Positions 63,292 to 64,000 of a stretch of DNA of 64,000 nt are shown here, piece after piece; position 1 is the stretch's first letter, and each line of letters begins with the position of its first letter. Position numbers and translations under genes: made by a program. Source of the DNA: an uncultured Bacteroidota bacterium (GTDB taxonomy: Bacteria; Bacteroidota; Bacteroidia; Chitinophagales; Chitinophagaceae); assembly GCA_903819975.1 (NCBI GenBank), contig CAIJFI010000015.1:1-64000 (forward strand), given 5' to 3'. Below the pieces are notes generated by a model, which did not search any database, was not told the DNA's origin, and was given only the letters and a program-made list of their open reading frames with translations.

Positions 63292-64000
63292 ATGGCCATT
63301 CACAAGATTTTAGTTACAGGTGCTAATGGGCAATTAGGTTGGGAGTTGGCTCAAACTACAAGCGCATATCCTAATTTTGAATTTGTATTTGTAGACAGAA
63401 ATGCTATGGATTTATCAAAGCCAGATGAATTTAATGGCATCTTTGAATTGTTTAATCCAGATGCAATAATTAATACCGCAGCATATACAGCAGTTGACAA
63501 AGCAGAATCCGAAAAAGAATTAGCAACAACTATCAATGCAGCTGCTGTCAAGCAATTAGCACATATTGCCAAAGAAAGAAACATTCCATTTATTACGTAT
63601 TCTACCGATTATGTTTTTAATGGCAATGCTACAAGTCCTTATTTAACTGATACTACTATAGAGCCAGTTAATTTTTATGGACAAACAAAAGCCGAAGGAG
63701 AACAATTAGCGATTGCAGAAAATCCAGCAACTATCATTATTAGAACTTCATGGGTGTTTAGTAGTCACGGAAATAATTTTGTGAAAACAATGATGCGTTT
63801 AATGAAAGAAAGAGACGCATTAAATATAGTAGGAGATCAAAAAGGGAGACCCACTTATGCAAAAGATTTGGCATTGGCGAGCATTAAAATGATAGAGCTG
63901 TTAAATGCAGGAAAGAACATAAAAGGAACTTATCATTATGCAAATACGGGTGAAACGACTTGGTTTGGATTTGCAGAAAAAATAAAAGCATTGGCAGGAC
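63292..64000 (+). CDS. rfbD: dTDP-4-dehydrorhamnose reductase, partial (right edge)
   Basis: The first 236 codons of a reading frame with no stop before the window ends. NAD motif GANGQLGWEL; STDYVFNG; YGQTKAEGEQ with the Tyr-x-x-x-Lys pair; and RTSWVFSSHGNNFVK. It makes dTDP-L-rhamnose. The rfbABC genes are not in the window. It follows the UDP-xylose synthase gene after 30 bp, so it belongs to the same operon. Confidence 0.93.
   Translation, partial: MAIHKILVTGANGQLGWELAQTTSAYPNFEFVFVDRNAMDLSKPDEFNGIFELFNPDAIINTAAYTAVDKAESEKELATTINAAAVKQLAHIAKERNIPFITYSTDYVFNGNATSPYLTDTTIEPVNFYGQTKAEGEQLAIAENPATIIIRTSWVFSSHGNNFVKTMMRLMKERDALNIVGDQKGRPTYAKDLALASIKMIELLNAGKNIKGTYHYANTGETTWFGFAEKIKALAG

Noticed and set aside
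1..64000. CRISPR array, tRNA, rRNA, prophage or insertion sequence
   Set aside because: No regular direct repeats with spacers, no tRNA cloverleaf, and no transposase or phage genes were seen by eye; a tRNAscan or Infernal run would be the decisive test.

Overview
The window looks like a piece of a chromosome from a low-GC member of the Bacteroidota, most likely the Chitinophagia/Chitinophagaceae side (an inference from overall protein character; no 16S rRNA is present). Support: TAnnTTTG-type -7 promoter boxes, few Shine-Dalgarno sequences, a carboxypeptidase-type OMP_b-brl outer membrane protein, a nucleoside-symporter/Gfo-Idh/Nudix-regulator locus, a CcmBC heme-handling set next to a 53-residue CcmD-like protein, and several small proteins with Bacteroidota character. 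No phage, insertion sequence, CRISPR, rRNA or tRNA was seen. Gene density is high and almost every gene is intact, so most of this is core genome.

Layout. 1-4.2 kb: a minus-strand group (sodium symporter, O-methyltransferase, LysM glucosaminidase, hpt), preceded by a 48-bp direct repeat carrying terminator-like hairpins. 4.2-8.5 kb: LOG protein, then a minus-strand run trpS, deoxynucleoside kinase, FAD oxidase, small outer-membrane protein. 8.5-15.7 kb: recG, pepP, pssA, purS, rsmI, M1 peptidase. 16-24.4 kb: rsmG and a GT2 glycosyltransferase diverge from tgt, an LptF/G permease, gltA, a small glucosaminidase and an outer-membrane beta-barrel protein. 24.4-27.9 kb: a 5-oxoprolinase operon (pxpBCA) with an NRAMP-like transporter. 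28.2-33.9 kb: a candidate glycoside-use locus (GH3 beta-glucosidase facing a Nudix-type regulator, a Gfo/Idh oxidoreductase and an MFS symporter). 34-39.2 kb: methionine synthesis (metZ, OsmC, metX), a 54-residue membrane protein, lpxB, a 3-TM protein, surE. 39.3-42.4 kb: a LexA/S24-type regulator, guaA, rpsT. 42.7-48.9 kb: sucA, sucB, an RsmB-like methyltransferase, mnmA. 49-53.3 kb: ssb, an LDH2-family dehydrogenase, lysC, queA. 53.5-59.7 kb: ccmC, CcmD-like, gdhA, a small HsdR_N nuclease-fold protein, AMP nucleosidase, ccmB, tdk, waaA. 59.8-64 kb: a nucleotide-sugar/polysaccharide operon (DegT aminotransferase, ugd, UDP-xylose synthase, rfbD cut by the window end).

Functional themes: nucleotide salvage and synthesis (hpt, dNK, tdk, amn, purS, guaA, nucleoside-type symporter), queuosine (tgt, queA), TCA cycle (gltA, sucA, sucB), envelope and LPS (lpxB, waaA, LptF/G, pssA, sugar nucleotides), cytochrome c maturation (ccmB, ccmC, ccmD-like) and rRNA/tRNA modification (rsmG, rsmI, RsmB-like, mnmA).

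The most unusual things are a Tgt lacking all four zinc ligands; two dispersed copies of a large palindromic REP-like element, both between convergent genes; a cluster of palindromes after the beta-glucosidase gene; promoter boxes lying 4 nt from start codons (possible leaderless mRNAs); an NRAMP relative without the metal motif inside the 5-oxoproline operon; and a Nudix protein with a degenerate catalytic box in a sugar locus. I did not find a clear new multi-gene system; the Nudix/Gfo-Idh/MFS/GH3 locus is the nearest candidate.
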